Shown here piece after piece: positions 1 to 8,815 of a stretch of DNA of 64,000 nt. The notes under the pieces are model-generated. The model saw only the letters and a program-made list of their open reading frames with translations, was not told the origin of the DNA and did not search any database. The stretch spans positions 4,588,001-4,652,000 of the forward strand of contig NZ_CP075691.1 of assembly GCF_020026305.1 (NCBI RefSeq), given 5' to 3'. Each line of letters opens with the position of its first letter. Position 1 is the stretch's first letter. Position numbers and translations under genes: made by a program. This DNA is from Streptomyces sp. 135 (GTDB lineage: Bacteria; Actinomycetota; Actinomycetes; Streptomycetales; Streptomycetaceae).

Positions 1-621
1 GGCGTTCCGTACGGCGGTGACCACCCGCTCGTCGACGTGGCCGTACGGATAGCAGAAGCCCCCCACCTCGGTGCCGGTCAGGCCGGTCAGCGCCGCCCGG
101 CTGCCGCTGACCTCGCGGTGCAGGGTCTCCTCGTCGGCGGTGGTGAGGTCGACGTGGGTCAGCCCGTGCGAGGCGACCTCGACGCCGCTCGCGGCGGCGT
201 GCCGGATGCCGTCGGCGCCCAGGAGCGGCTTGCGGGGGCCCAGCGGGTCCCAGGCGTTGTCGCCGTCGAGGCGGCCCGGCAGCACGAACAGGGTGGCCGT
301 GCAGTCGTGGTGCCGCAGCAGCGGCAGGGCGAGGTCGACGAAGTCGCGGTAGCCGTCGTCGAAGGTGAGCCCCACCAGGCCGCGTTCCTCGCCCCGCGCG
401 CAGGCGTCCATGAGGTGGCGCATCGACACCCCGCGCAGGCCCTGGTGGCGCAGCCAGCGCAGCTGGGCGGCGAGGCGGTCGGGGGAGACGGTGACGCGGT
501 ACGGATCGTCGGTGGGGTCCCCGACGGAGTGGTACATCGCGATCCACGCGGACGGCCGGGGCGGCCCGGTCCGCGGGAGGGGCTCGGCGGAAGGGGCGGG
601 CGGGGTGAGGTCAACGGGCAT
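1..621 (-). CDS. Polysaccharide deacetylase (NodB/CE4), partial
   Basis: The gene starts at the ATG at 621 and runs off the left edge, so its C-terminus is missing. The visible 207 residues show the CE4 fold: an early IAMYHSVGD motif, then the metal-site motif LTFDDGYRDFVDLALPLL, then an ASHGLTH motif carrying the second metal ligand histidine pair. Known members remove N- or O-acetyl groups from polysaccharides or peptidoglycan. No signal peptide is visible, so it may act in the cytoplasm or at the inner face of the membrane. The start overlaps the end of the upstream flippase gene by 11 nt, placing it last of the visible genes in the polysaccharide operon. Confidence 0.9.
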   Translation of the reverse strand, partial: MPVDLTPPAPSAEPLPRTGPPRPSAWIAMYHSVGDPTDDPYRVTVSPDRLAAQLRWLRHQGLRGVSMRHLMDACARGEERGLVGLTFDDGYRDFVDLALPLLRHHDCTATLFVLPGRLDGDNAWDPLGPRKPLLGADGIRHAAASGVEVASHGLTHVDLTTADEETLHREVSGSRAALTGLTGTEVGGFCYPYGHVDERVVTAVRNA

Positions 622-2233
622 GACGCAGCTTTCCTGTGACGGAGCGGAGGGCGGACGGCCAGGGCTGGGCGCGCAGGAGCAGGCCGAGCAGCACGAAGGA
701 GACGGTGACCACCGCGCCGGACGCCAGGACGGCGAGGGCCGGCTGCCCCACCCGCTCCACGCACAGGGCGCCCAGTGCCGTGGCACCCCCGGCGGCGGCC
801 ACGAGGCGCCCCAGCTGCCCGGCGAGCCTCCGCGTCCTGATGGGCACGGTGTCCGGGCCCATGCCGCGCAGCAGGAGCAGCGCGCTGACGCAGATGCCGG
901 TGGCGTTGGCCGCGGCGATGCCGTGGACGCCCCAGGTGCCGACGGTGAGGAAGCCGATGCCCGCGGTGGTGACGATGCCGGTGAACATCGCGTAGCAGGG
1001 GATCCAGGTGGTCCTGGCGAGGGAGAAGTGGGCGCGGGCGAGCGCGCCCACCAGCGTGTGCCCGAGCAGGCCGAGGGCGTAGACGCGCATGACGGACGCG
1101 GTGACGGCGGTGTCCCACGCGGTGAACGCACCGCGCTGGAAGAGCAGTTCGATCAGGGCGGGCGCGGAGGCGATGACCGCGGCGGTGCCGAGCAGCACCA
1201 CGCAGCCCGCGAGGACGACGTCGCGCTCCACGCGGTCCCTGGCCCGCTCCGTCTCCCCGGCCGCCAGCGCGCGGGCGACCACCGGGAAGGTGACGGTGCA
1301 CAGCATCAGGGAGAGGACCATCGGCATCTGCGCGACCTTCTGCGCGTAGTTCAGATGCGAGATGGCCCCGGCGGGCAGCGACGAGGCCAGGAAGCGTTCG
1401 ATGAGGACCTGCGACTGGCGGCAGAGCGCGAAGAGCAGGACCGTCCAGATGATCGCCGTCTGGAGCGTCGCGGCCGCCACCGACCCCTCGGTGGCCGGGG
1501 CGGCGGCGGGACCGCGCCTCAACTCCCGCCACAGAGAAGGCGCTTGTACGACCACCATCAGCGCGCCGCCCACCGCGACACCCGCCGCCGCGGCCCGCAC
1601 ACCCCAGGGCGCCGCCAGCACGAACAGGGCGGTGATGATGGCCGCGTTGTAGGCGACGTACACGGTCGCGGGCGCGACGAACCGGTGGTGTGCCCGCAGC
1701 GCCGCGCTGCAATAACCGGTGAGACCGAAGGTGAAGGCACAGGTGGCGGTCAGCCGCGTACAGTCCACGGCGGCCTGTCGGTCGGGCAGCCCCGGCGCCA
1801 GCAGCGCCACCACGTACGGCGCCGCCGCCATGAGCACCAGCGACGCGGCGGCGAACCACAGCGACATCCGAGGCAGCGACGCCCGCACGAGCGCCCGGAC
1901 CGGGTCCCCGGCGGCGTCGTCCGCGCGGCGGGCGAGGGCCAGGCTGAACGCCGGTACGAGGAAGAAGGCCAGGCCGTCCTCGATGAGCAGCGTCGCCGCC
2001 AGTTCCGGGATCGTCCACGCGACGAGGAAGGCGTCGGTGTCGGTCCCGGCGCCGAAGAAGTGCGCCAGCGTCTGGTCCCGCACGAGGCCGAGGAGCGAAC
2101 CGGCCACCGACAGCGCGGCGGTGACCAGCCAGGCCTTGGCGAGGAACGACCCGCCGCTCTTCGCGGCCGGTTTCCCCGTCCCGGGTGGGGGCGGCGCCTG
2201 CTCCGCGGCCACCGAGGGCGGCACGGTCGTCAT
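611..2233 (-). CDS. MurJ/MviN-like lipid-linked oligosaccharide flippase
   Basis: This 540-residue polytopic membrane protein has about 14 predicted hydrophobic segments. A polar 35-residue N-terminus is followed by a first segment reading KAWLVTAALSVAGSLLGLVRD and a motif with FGAGTDTDAFLVAW, both typical of the MviN/MurJ branch of the MOP exporter superfamily. The ATG at 2233 is preferred over an upstream in-frame start because it overlaps the preceding stop as ATGA. MurJ proteins flip lipid II. Its place inside an exopolysaccharide operon suggests it exports a lipid-linked polysaccharide repeat instead of being the housekeeping MurJ. That substrate assignment is inference. Confidence 0.85.
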   Translation of the reverse strand: MTTVPPSVAAEQAPPPPGTGKPAAKSGGSFLAKAWLVTAALSVAGSLLGLVRDQTLAHFFGAGTDTDAFLVAWTIPELAATLLIEDGLAFFLVPAFSLALARRADDAAGDPVRALVRASLPRMSLWFAAASLVLMAAAPYVVALLAPGLPDRQAAVDCTRLTATCAFTFGLTGYCSAALRAHHRFVAPATVYVAYNAAIITALFVLAAPWGVRAAAAGVAVGGALMVVVQAPSLWRELRRGPAAAPATEGSVAAATLQTAIIWTVLLFALCRQSQVLIERFLASSLPAGAISHLNYAQKVAQMPMVLSLMLCTVTFPVVARALAAGETERARDRVERDVVLAGCVVLLGTAAVIASAPALIELLFQRGAFTAWDTAVTASVMRVYALGLLGHTLVGALARAHFSLARTTWIPCYAMFTGIVTTAGIGFLTVGTWGVHGIAAANATGICVSALLLLRGMGPDTVPIRTRRLAGQLGRLVAAAGGATALGALCVERVGQPALAVLASGAVVTVSFVLLGLLLRAQPWPSALRSVTGKLRHAR

Positions 2234-3618
2234 CGCGCGCCCGCCTCCCCCGGCAGCCCGCGCGGGCCTGCCGCCGCCTGCGAGTGCTCCTGCGGCCGGG
2301 CGGGCGAGCCGACCGCCCACCACGCCGCGACGCCGAACGCGACGGCCGTCAGCACGGTCGAGGGCCCGCCGATATCGGCGTACACGAAGTCGACGAGCTG
2401 CCAGATCAGCAGTCCGCAGGCCAGCAGCGCGCAGTCCAGCTCAGGACCGCCGGGCCCGTCCGGCCGGGCGCACCGGCGCTTCCACCGCCGCAGCCCGCAC
2501 ACGAGCAGCGCCACCCAGCCGCCGGCCAGCGTGACGAGACCGAGCAGCCCCTGCTCGCCGAGCACGAGCAGGTACATGTTGTGCGGGGACAGGAGCGGCT
2601 GGCGTACGAAGCCGCTGCCCGCCCCGGCGGTGTCGCTGCCGGAGGACAGGGCGAGCGAGGCGTGGCTGTCGCGGTGGTTGGGGAAGCCCTTGAGGCCGAC
2701 GCCCGTCACCGGCCGCTCGCGCCACATGTCGGCCGAAGCCGCCCACATCGTGTACCGGTCGGTGACCGACTGGTCGGGCGTCCCGGTGACCTGGCTGATG
2801 CTGCTGAGCCGTTGCTGGAGCATGGCCGAGCCCACGCCGAGCCCCGCGACCAGGACCACGGCCGCCGCGCCCCCGGCCAGCAGGACCCGGCCCGCCCGGC
2901 GCGCCCCCGCGAGCAGCAGGACGCCGAGGCAGGCCGCCGCCGTCGCGATCCACGCCCCGCGGCTGAAGGACAGGGCGAGCGGCACGGTCAGCAGGGCCGC
3001 GCACACCGCCGCCGCACCCCGCTGGCGCGGCGCGTGCGGGCGGAAGGCCAGCGCGAGGGCGCAGACGATCCCGTAGGAGACGACGGTGGCCATCCCCATG
3101 ACGTCCGTGGAGCCGAACGTCCCCACCGCGCGGATGTCCTCGCCCATGTACGAGGCCCCGGTGCCGGTCAGGTTCTGGTGTACGCCGATGGTGCCCTGCC
3201 ACAGCGCCAGCGCCACGAACGCCCAGGCGATCACCCGGAAGTGGCGCGCGTCGCGGATCAGGACGAGCACGGCCGCGGGCACCAGCACGAAGATCTGGAG
3301 GTAGCGCGCGGCCCCGGCGACGCCGGTCGCGGCGGAGGCGGCCCCGCAGGCGGCCACGGTGACGCCGACGACCGGAAGTCCGAGGAGCACGGCGGCCGTC
3401 CGGCTCAGCGGGCGCCGCCGGGTGCGTGCGAGATGGACGGCGCAGAGGCCGACGAGGAGGGCCGAGGCCGCGTCGGCCACCGTCCCGGTCCCGCCGCCGC
3501 CCGACGCCTCGCCACCGGATTCCGGCACGGGCAGCGCGAGCAGCGCGATCACCAGGACCACCGGCAGGACCGGGGCGCTGCGCCCGAGCTCGCGCAGGAC
3601 GACGTCGCGTGGGGTCAC
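2230..3618 (-). CDS. O-antigen ligase/Wzy polymerase-like membrane protein
   Basis: This 462-residue protein has about 11 hydrophobic segments and a large extracytoplasmic loop near residues 270-350. It has the signature of the Wzy_C/WaaL family: an RPVTGVGLKGFPNHR motif, followed by LSPHNMYLLVLGEQGLLGL before the last helices. Family members polymerise or ligate lipid-linked oligosaccharides on the outer face of the membrane. The GTG at 3618 has a GGGGAG ribosome binding site 9 nt upstream and lies 5 nt after the previous stop. The stop overlaps the flippase start as ATGA. It probably polymerises the repeat unit made by its neighbours, but polymerase and ligase cannot be told apart from sequence alone. 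Confidence 0.82.
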   Translation of the reverse strand: MTPRDVVLRELGRSAPVLPVVLVIALLALPVPESGGEASGGGGTGTVADAASALLVGLCAVHLARTRRRPLSRTAAVLLGLPVVGVTVAACGAASAATGVAGAARYLQIFVLVPAAVLVLIRDARHFRVIAWAFVALALWQGTIGVHQNLTGTGASYMGEDIRAVGTFGSTDVMGMATVVSYGIVCALALAFRPHAPRQRGAAAVCAALLTVPLALSFSRGAWIATAAACLGVLLLAGARRAGRVLLAGGAAAVVLVAGLGVGSAMLQQRLSSISQVTGTPDQSVTDRYTMWAASADMWRERPVTGVGLKGFPNHRDSHASLALSSGSDTAGAGSGFVRQPLLSPHNMYLLVLGEQGLLGLVTLAGGWVALLVCGLRRWKRRCARPDGPGGPELDCALLACGLLIWQLVDFVYADIGGPSTVLTAVAFGVAAWWAVGSPARPQEHSQAAAGPRGLPGEAGAR

Positions 3619-3623
3619 CGCGC

Positions 3624-5153
3624 TCAGCTCCCCGTGCGGCGGACGAGACAGCCGAGGGTGCGCAGCAGGATGCACATGTCCTGCCAGAAGGTCCAGCTGT
3701 CGATGTAGGCGTTGTCGAAGCGGCACCGGTCCTCGATGGAGGTGTCCCCGCGCAGCCCGTGGATCTGGGCGAGCCCGGTGATACCGGTCGGCATCCGGTG
3801 CCGCCGCGCGTAGTCCGGGTAGGTCTGGCTGAACCGCTCGACGAAGAAGGGGCGTTCGGGGCGCGGTCCGACGAGGCTCATGTCGCCGCGCAGGACGTTC
3901 CACAGCTGTGGCAGCTCGTCCAGCGAGGTGCTGCGCAGGAAGCGGCAGAAGGCGTTCATGCGGTGCTCGTCCGCGACGCTCCACCGGGTGGCCGCCTCCT
4001 GGGAGTCGGCGGGCCGGTGGGTGCGGAACTTCAGCAGGGTGAAAAGCCGCCCGTCCTTGCCGACACGTTCCTGCCGGAAGATCACGCCGGGCCCTTCCAC
4101 GGTCCGCAGCACCAGCGCGCAGACCAGCAGCACCGGGGCGGCCGCGAGGAGCAGCACCCCCGCCACCGTGACGTCCAGCAGCCGCTTGCCGAAGCTCGTC
4201 CCGCGGTGCCCTGCGAACGCCAGCGGACGGCAGGCGAACCCGGCGACGCGCTGCCTGGCGTCCTGCCGCGGCAGGGCCTCGGCGGGGCGCGGGTCGATCT
4301 CCCACAGGTCGCAGCCGAGGCCGCCGAGCACCGGCACCATGCCCGCGAGCGCGGGGCCGCGGCCGGTGAGCAGCAGCACAGTGCGTACGTCGTTCTGGAT
4401 GACGGCCCGGTGGAGTTCGTCCTCGGTGCCGAGCACGGGCAGTTCGGGGGCGGACCCGTCGGGTGGCTCCGCGGCGTCACCCGCCGCTTCGGACCCCGCC
4501 GCCCCGGCCGTCTCGTGGTCGGTTCGCCGCTCGGCCTCGCTCACCACGCCCACCGGCCGCATCCCGCAGCGGGGACGCCGCAGCAGCGCGGCCGCCACGG
4601 CCCGCGCCTCACCGCCCGGCCCGAGCACGAGCACCGGCCGGGGTCTTCGCGCGGCGCTCGCCCGCCGCCGCCAGTGCACCAGGGCTCGCCCGGCGACGGC
4701 CAGCAGACACTGGGCCGCGCCGAGCGTGGCCAGCGTGGACAGGGGGAGCGGCGGCACCGGGGCGGGCAGGGCCGGGGCGAGGACGGCGGTGAGGGCCCAG
4801 CCGAGCGCGACCCGCCCGGCGAGCGAAGGCACCTCGTCGAGCGTGGCGGGCAGCGCGGTGTACGCGTACAGCCGCCCCTGCGCGTTCAGGGCGAGGACGA
4901 CGGCGAGCAGCAGCGGCGCCAGCGCCACGTACGCCCCCGGATCGTCGAGGAGGAGCGGCGCGAGCAGCGCCCCCGCGCAGTCGGCGGCCACCAGGGCGAC
5001 GACCGGGCGCCGACGGCGGGAGGGGGGCCGCGGGCGGGCGTCGGCGCGCGCGCCCACCGCTCCCCGGGGGGCGACGACGAAGGAGCCGGGCGGGGCCTGG
5101 GTGTCCCGCCGGGACTGACCTGACGAGGAGGCGACGGTTCGTTCCGCACTCAC
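3624..5153 (-). CDS. Undecaprenyl-phosphate sugar-1-phosphate transferase (WcaJ/WbaP-like)
   Basis: This protein of about 509 residues has a variable N-terminal part with four hydrophobic segments, a Rossmann-like middle (VLVLGPGGEARAVAAALL) and a C-terminal bacterial sugar transferase domain. The catalytic domain shows FRQERVGKDGRLFTLLKFRT, then STSLDELPQLWNVLRGDMSL, then VGPRPERPFF, all conserved in polyprenyl-phosphate phosphoglycosyl transferases. Such enzymes start repeat-unit synthesis by moving hexose-1-phosphate from a UDP-sugar to undecaprenyl phosphate. I place the start at the GTG at 5153 because it forms a GTGA overlap with the upstream stop; another in-frame GTG at 5165 is possible. 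It is the initiating enzyme of this operon. Confidence 0.9.
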   Translation of the reverse strand: MSAERTVASSSGQSRRDTQAPPGSFVVAPRGAVGARADARPRPPSRRRRPVVALVAADCAGALLAPLLLDDPGAYVALAPLLLAVVLALNAQGRLYAYTALPATLDEVPSLAGRVALGWALTAVLAPALPAPVPPLPLSTLATLGAAQCLLAVAGRALVHWRRRASAARRPRPVLVLGPGGEARAVAAALLRRPRCGMRPVGVVSEAERRTDHETAGAAGSEAAGDAAEPPDGSAPELPVLGTEDELHRAVIQNDVRTVLLLTGRGPALAGMVPVLGGLGCDLWEIDPRPAEALPRQDARQRVAGFACRPLAFAGHRGTSFGKRLLDVTVAGVLLLAAAPVLLVCALVLRTVEGPGVIFRQERVGKDGRLFTLLKFRTHRPADSQEAATRWSVADEHRMNAFCRFLRSTSLDELPQLWNVLRGDMSLVGPRPERPFFVERFSQTYPDYARRHRMPTGITGLAQIHGLRGDTSIEDRCRFDNAYIDSWTFWQDMCILLRTLGCLVRRTGS

Positions 5154-6343
5154 GGGGTGGTGCACTCCCTGTAGTCGGGGGCGTCGGGAGCCTCGGCGGC
5201 CTCGGTGGGCTCCGCTCCCAGAAGCTCGCGGTACACCACGCCGATCGCGGCCGAGGCGTGCCGCGCGTCGTGGTGGTCCAGGACATGCCGGCGGCCTCGG
5301 CGGCCGAGCGCGTCGCGCAGCTCCCCGTCCCGCAGCAGCGTGACCAGGGCCCGGCCCAGCGCGGCGGGGTCCTCCGGCGGTACGAGCGCGTGCGCGCGGC
5401 CGTCGGGCGGCAGGCTCTCCCGGGCGCCGTCCACATCGGCGACGACGACCGGCCGGGCGCAGGCCATGGCCTCAAGCGGGGCCAGCGCCATGCCCTCCCA
5501 CCGGGAGGGCAGCACCACCACGTCGGCCGCCCGGTACCAGTCGGCGGCGTCCCGCGCGGCCCCGGCGAACACCACGGACGGGGCCGCCGCCGCGCGCAGC
5601 CGGGCGGCATCGGGTCCGTCCCCCACGAGCACCAGGCGGGCGCCGGGCACCCGCTCGGTCACCGAGGCCCAGGCGCACAGCAGGACGTCCTGACCCTTCT
5701 GCCGGCACAGCCTGCCGACGCACACCACGAGGGGGACGCCCGCGAAGGATGCGGGCAGCAGCCGCGCGCGGGCCGCGTGCGGCGCGCCGGGCCCGAAGCG
5801 GTCGACGTCCACGCCGTTGGGGACCACCGAGAAGGAGCCGTCGACGCCCGCGCGGACGCCGGTGAGCCGTTCGGCCTCGCTGACGCAGACGATGCGCGTC
5901 GCCCAGCCGGCCGCGTGCCGCTCCCAGAGCCGGGCCAGGAGGGCGGTGGCCCCGCCGACCGCCTCGAAGGACCAGGCGTGCGGCTGGAAGACGGTCGGGA
6001 TCCGCCCGCGCAGGGCGAGCCGGGCGGCGAGCCCGGCCTTGGCGCTGTGGGCGTGGACAAGTGTCGGCCGTACGGCGTCGATGACGCGGCTCAGCTCCCG
6101 GACCTCGGCGCGCAGGCGGGGACCGGGGGAGCGCGACGCCGACCAGGGGTGGCCGCGCACGCCGCCGGGGGCGCCGCTCAGCGCCCGGGGCAGGAAGCCC
6201 TCGTGCGGGCAGGCCACGTGGACGTCCATGCCCGCCGCCGCCTGGGCGCGGGCGAGATCGACGACGACCCGTGCCACACCGCCGTCCACGGGCTGGCTGA
6301 CGTGCAGGATCCGTGGCGAGAGGGGTGCCGGCGGCAGGGGCAT
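5150..6343 (-). CDS. Glycosyltransferase family 4 (GT-B)
   Basis: This is a GT-B retaining glycosyltransferase of about 397 residues. The N-terminal domain has ILHVSQPVDGGVARVVVDLA, the interdomain region has VPNGVDVDRFGPG, and the nucleotide-sugar site has SRWEGMALAPLEAMACARPV with the usual E-x7-E pattern. The ATG at 6343 has a good GGGAG ribosome binding site 6 nt upstream. Two further in-frame ATGs at 6402 and 6484 would add 20 or 47 residues that do not look conserved. It probably adds a sugar to the undecaprenyl-linked primer. It is the first gene of the minus-strand polysaccharide operon, so the operon promoter should lie between 6344 and about 6700. Confidence 0.88.
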   Translation of the reverse strand: MPLPPAPLSPRILHVSQPVDGGVARVVVDLARAQAAAGMDVHVACPHEGFLPRALSGAPGGVRGHPWSASRSPGPRLRAEVRELSRVIDAVRPTLVHAHSAKAGLAARLALRGRIPTVFQPHAWSFEAVGGATALLARLWERHAAGWATRIVCVSEAERLTGVRAGVDGSFSVVPNGVDVDRFGPGAPHAARARLLPASFAGVPLVVCVGRLCRQKGQDVLLCAWASVTERVPGARLVLVGDGPDAARLRAAAAPSVVFAGAARDAADWYRAADVVVLPSRWEGMALAPLEAMACARPVVVADVDGARESLPPDGRAHALVPPEDPAALGRALVTLLRDGELRDALGRRGRRHVLDHHDARHASAAIGVVYRELLGAEPTEAAEAPDAPDYRECTTP

Positions 6344-6784
6344 GCGCAACTCCCTGGAGTCGGTGACGAACACGCGACGCGGGCCCGGGGAGTGGCGCAT
6401 GACGGCGTTGGCCTTCCGAAGTGTGAAGAGCTCTGACCACAGCGGAGATGAGAGGTTGGCATTGAATGCGATGGTCCGACACATATGACTGAAATGCCGG
6501 ATTCAGGAGGGCAACTGTAACGGCTGCGCGGTGCCGCTCCGTCAACCCGCGTACGTGTGTCGGATTCGTGAAGGGCGGGAACGGCCCGGCGGCCGTGAGT
6601 GCGGCAGGCGCCCCCGTGAGCTGGTACGGCCCCCCGTCGGCGCGTCAACCAGCGCTGCCGCCACGGCAATCGGAGCTGTCGCACATCACTCGTCCGGGCG
6701 CACAACTCGCCGTGCCGATCGGCAGTTGATCCCACGTACGGGCACACGGCCCGTACGGCACACCCTCACAAGGAGCACTACTCC
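6344..6784. other. Divergent intergenic region, polysaccharide operon / chaplin
   Basis: No gene is supported in these 441 nt. They hold the upstream regions of the minus-strand glycosyltransferase and the plus-strand chaplin gene. Open frames here have no ribosome binding site and poor codon bias. The only clear structure is the inverted repeat at 6735-6757. Confidence 0.6.
6735..6757 (+). promoter_or_regulatory. Inverted repeat in the chaplin leader
   Basis: A perfect 9-bp inverted repeat (CGTACGGGC, loop ACACG, GCCCGTACG) ends 27 nt before the chaplin ATG and just upstream of its AAGGAG ribosome binding site. It could be an operator or an mRNA hairpin. There is no T-tract, so a terminator is unlikely. 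Confidence 0.5.
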
Positions 6785-7024
6785 ATGTCGCGTACCACCA
6801 AGGCCCTCGCCCTGTCCGCCGTCGCCGCCGCCGCGATGGCCGCGGGCGCGGGCGTCGCCACCGCCGACGCCGGCGCGCAGGGCACCGCCGTCCACTCCCC
6901 CGGTGTGGTCTCCGGCAACGTCGTCCAGGTGCCGGTCCACGTGCCCGCGAACGTCTGCGGCAACACCGTGAACGTCATCGCTCTGCTGAACCCGGCGTTC
7001 GGCAACGCCTGCGCCAACGTCTGA
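6785..7024 (+). CDS. Short chaplin
   Basis: This 79-residue precursor has a Sec signal peptide (about residues 1-28, cut after ATADA) and one chaplin domain. The domain shows SPGVVSGNVVQVPVHVPANV followed by CGNTVNVIALLNPAFGNAC, with the two conserved cysteines expected to form an internal disulfide. Chaplins are amyloid-forming surfactant proteins that coat aerial hyphae and spores. No LPXTG sorting signal is present, so this is a short chaplin of the ChpD-H type; the exact orthologue is not assigned. An AAGGAG ribosome binding site lies 9 nt upstream. A strong terminator follows, so the gene is probably monocistronic. The VKOR at 8815 may supply oxidising power for its disulfide (inference). 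Confidence 0.95.
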   Translation: MSRTTKALALSAVAAAAMAAGAGVATADAGAQGTAVHSPGVVSGNVVQVPVHVPANVCGNTVNVIALLNPAFGNACANV

Positions 7025-7035
7025 CAGGTCGTCAC

Positions 7036-7073
7036 CGAACGGCCGTCCCCGCCTCGGCGGGGGCGGCCGTTCG
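7036..7073 (+). terminator. Terminator after the chaplin gene
   Basis: A 10-bp outer stem (CGAACGGCCG with CGGCCGTTCG) encloses a second CCCCGCC/GCGGGG stem. It starts 11 nt after the chaplin stop codon. Confidence 0.8.
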
Positions 7074-7286
7074 GCGTGCCGGGGGCGGCGACAGGCCTCC
7101 CGGTGCCCCGAATGGGGGCCGGTGGCGCGAGCGGCCGACCACCCGTCACATCCCGGGAGCCACCTGCGCGAACGCGCCCCGGCCCCGGAGCCGTGCAGCA
7201 CGTACCGGAGTCCTTCGGTTGCGGGCCGCGTGCACCGCTTCCACGGTGATCACAAGATCCGAAGCACCACCGAAAGGGACTCACCT

Positions 7287-7970
7287 ATGCGCGCTCTGCC
7301 CGTACGGCGTATCGCGACCTCCGCCCTGTGCGCGACGCTGCTCCTCGGCACGGCCGGCACCGCCATCGCCCTCTCCGGCGACGACACACCCCGCGACGAC
7401 GAGACCCTGACCGAGCACCGTGCGCCCGCCCCGGCCCCGGAGACGATGCTGGCCCAGGCCAAGCAGCTCCACGACGCCGCGGGGGTCATCACCCCGGCCA
7501 CGGAACTGCTCACCGCGGTGCTCAAGGCGCCGGGCAACAAGCTCTCCCCCGAGGACGTCAGGAAGCACAGGGAGGCCATGAAGCGGGCGGTGGCCGCCGC
7601 CCGTACGAAGACGCCCGTGGCCCCGGCCGACCCCGCCGTCGTCCAGCTGCCCGAGCAGCCCGCCGGCAGCGTCCCCCGCGACACCAAGGCGCCGGCCGAC
7701 CCCAGGGCGAGCGCCCTGGCCGCGCTCCAGAAGGCGGACGCCAAGCTGCTCAGGGCCGCCGGGGCGGGCGACGCCGCGGCCGTCCGGGCACAGGCACCCA
7801 CGGTCATCACCGGCATCGTCAACATGACCGCCGCCACCCTGCTCGTCGGCGACATGCCCGCACCCAACCTGGCGGGTCTGCCGCCACTGCCGAAGGCACC
7901 CGAGTCCCAGGGCCTGCCGACCACAACCCTGCCGCAGACCCCGGCCGTGCCCGAGGCCGCCAAACCCTGA
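7287..7970 (+). CDS. Secreted protein of unknown function, Ala/Pro-rich
   Basis: This 227-residue protein has an N-terminal signal peptide (MRALPVRRIATSALCATLLL...AIA, cut near residue 28), a helical middle region (about residues 55-110), and a Pro/Ala-rich C-terminal third. It has no cysteine in the mature part and no membrane anchor. I do not recognise a catalytic motif. The ATG at 7287 follows an AAAGGGA ribosome binding site at 7 nt. It lies between the chaplin and another small secreted protein, so a role in the aerial or spore surface layer is possible but is only inference from position. Confidence 0.75.
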   Translation: MRALPVRRIATSALCATLLLGTAGTAIALSGDDTPRDDETLTEHRAPAPAPETMLAQAKQLHDAAGVITPATELLTAVLKAPGNKLSPEDVRKHREAMKRAVAAARTKTPVAPADPAVVQLPEQPAGSVPRDTKAPADPRASALAALQKADAKLLRAAGAGDAAAVRAQAPTVITGIVNMTAATLLVGDMPAPNLAGLPPLPKAPESQGLPTTTLPQTPAVPEAAKP

Positions 7971-8172
7971 GGGCCTTTCCCGGCGGGCAGTTGATATGAG
8001 AATGGGACGTGTTCCTTGTCTTCTTCATTCGAGTGGGGTCGGCGGAAGTTTGTGGACCCGGGGGTTTCCGTACTCGCCCGTGCTCGTTGGGCCCGGTGAA
8101 GTGAGACGCCAGGCAATCGATGCCTGAACGGTGCCCCCATAGGCGACACGCGTTGCCGAAGAAAGGAACATG

Positions 8173-8451
8173 ATGAAGGCCCTGAAGGCTGCTGCCGTCC
8201 TCGCCGGTTCGATCGCCATCGCCGGTTCCGCCGCGCCCGCCTTCGCCGGCGACCTGACGCCCACCCGCCTGACCAGCGAAGTCGAGTCCCTCGCCACCCA
8301 GCCCCTGCTGGACCCCAAGCCGGGCGACACGAACCTGATCGACACCAAGAAGGGCGCGTCCGTCGTCAACACCGTCTCGGACGCCGCGGGCCGCATGAAC
8401 ACCACTGGCGGCCCCACGAAGCTCATCGGCGGGCTTCCCGCCGCCTCGTAA
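8173..8451 (+). CDS. Small secreted protein, unknown function
   Basis: This is a 92-residue precursor with a clear signal peptide (MKALKAAAVLAGSIAIAGSA, cleavage after APAFA) and a short mature part of about 68 residues containing DLTPTRLTSEVESLATQPLL. There are two adjacent ATGs at 8170 and 8173. I choose the second because the AAAGGA ribosome binding site would be only 2-3 nt from the first. There are no cysteines, transmembrane segments or known motifs in the mature part. It resembles the small secreted proteins often found beside chaplin or rodlin genes. Function is unknown. Confidence 0.75.
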   Translation: MKALKAAAVLAGSIAIAGSAAPAFAGDLTPTRLTSEVESLATQPLLDPKPGDTNLIDTKKGASVVNTVSDAAGRMNTTGGPTKLIGGLPAAS

Positions 8452-8543
8452 CCCGCGGCCATTCCCTTTCCCCGGTGTATCGCCCCGGCCGGAAAGGGGA
8501 GAACGATCCGCGTGCCATCGTCCGGCCCTCCGCGGCCGGGCGA

Positions 8544-8583
8544 CGCAAGGGCCGGTCACCTCTTCCACAGGCCGGCCCTTGCG
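8544..8583 (+). terminator. Stem-loop terminator
   Basis: A perfect 12-bp stem (CGCAAGGGCCGG with CCGGCCCTTGCG) and a 16-nt loop lie about 90 nt downstream of the small secreted protein gene. No gene is supported between 8452 and 8749. Confidence 0.65.
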
Positions 8584-8749
8584 CGTGTCCCCGTCCGTAC
8601 GCCAACACGGAGCGTACGAAGGTAAGTTCGACCGGCGGGTGTATCCGGCCCGCCCAGTGTGACCCCATCGTGTGATGACGGGCCAGGGATCGGCCACATG
8701 GGTGACAACGGAGCCGGACCGGCCCCGCGGCGTCTATACCGTTCCCTCC

Positions 8750-8815
8750 ATGACCTCAGCAGCCGGTGAACAGCACCCCTCCGATGCGACCGCGCCCGGA
8801 ACGGAACCGCGCTGA
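8750..8815 (+). CDS. Possible 21-residue leader ORF coupled to VKOR
   Basis: ATG at 8750 opens a 21-codon frame (MTSAAGEQHPSDATAPGTEP plus R). Its TGA at 8813 overlaps the VKOR ATG at 8815 as TGATG. A TATACC hexamer at 8735-8740 sits at the distance expected for a leaderless transcript starting at this ATG. The tight coupling suggests the frame may be translated to deliver ribosomes to the VKOR start. It has no recognisable domain and could be chance. Confidence 0.3.
   Translation: MTSAAGEQHPSDATAPGTEPR

Noticed and set aside
159..2018. Long minus-strand frame with Arg/Pro/Ala-rich translation over the flippase and deacetylase genes
   Set aside because: It is an out-of-frame shadow of two real genes; the translation has no domain and poor codon bias.
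365..3076. Plus-strand frame of about 900 codons at the left end
   Set aside because: It is antisense to three well-supported genes and is Gly/Arg-rich low complexity, as expected from high-GC antisense frames.
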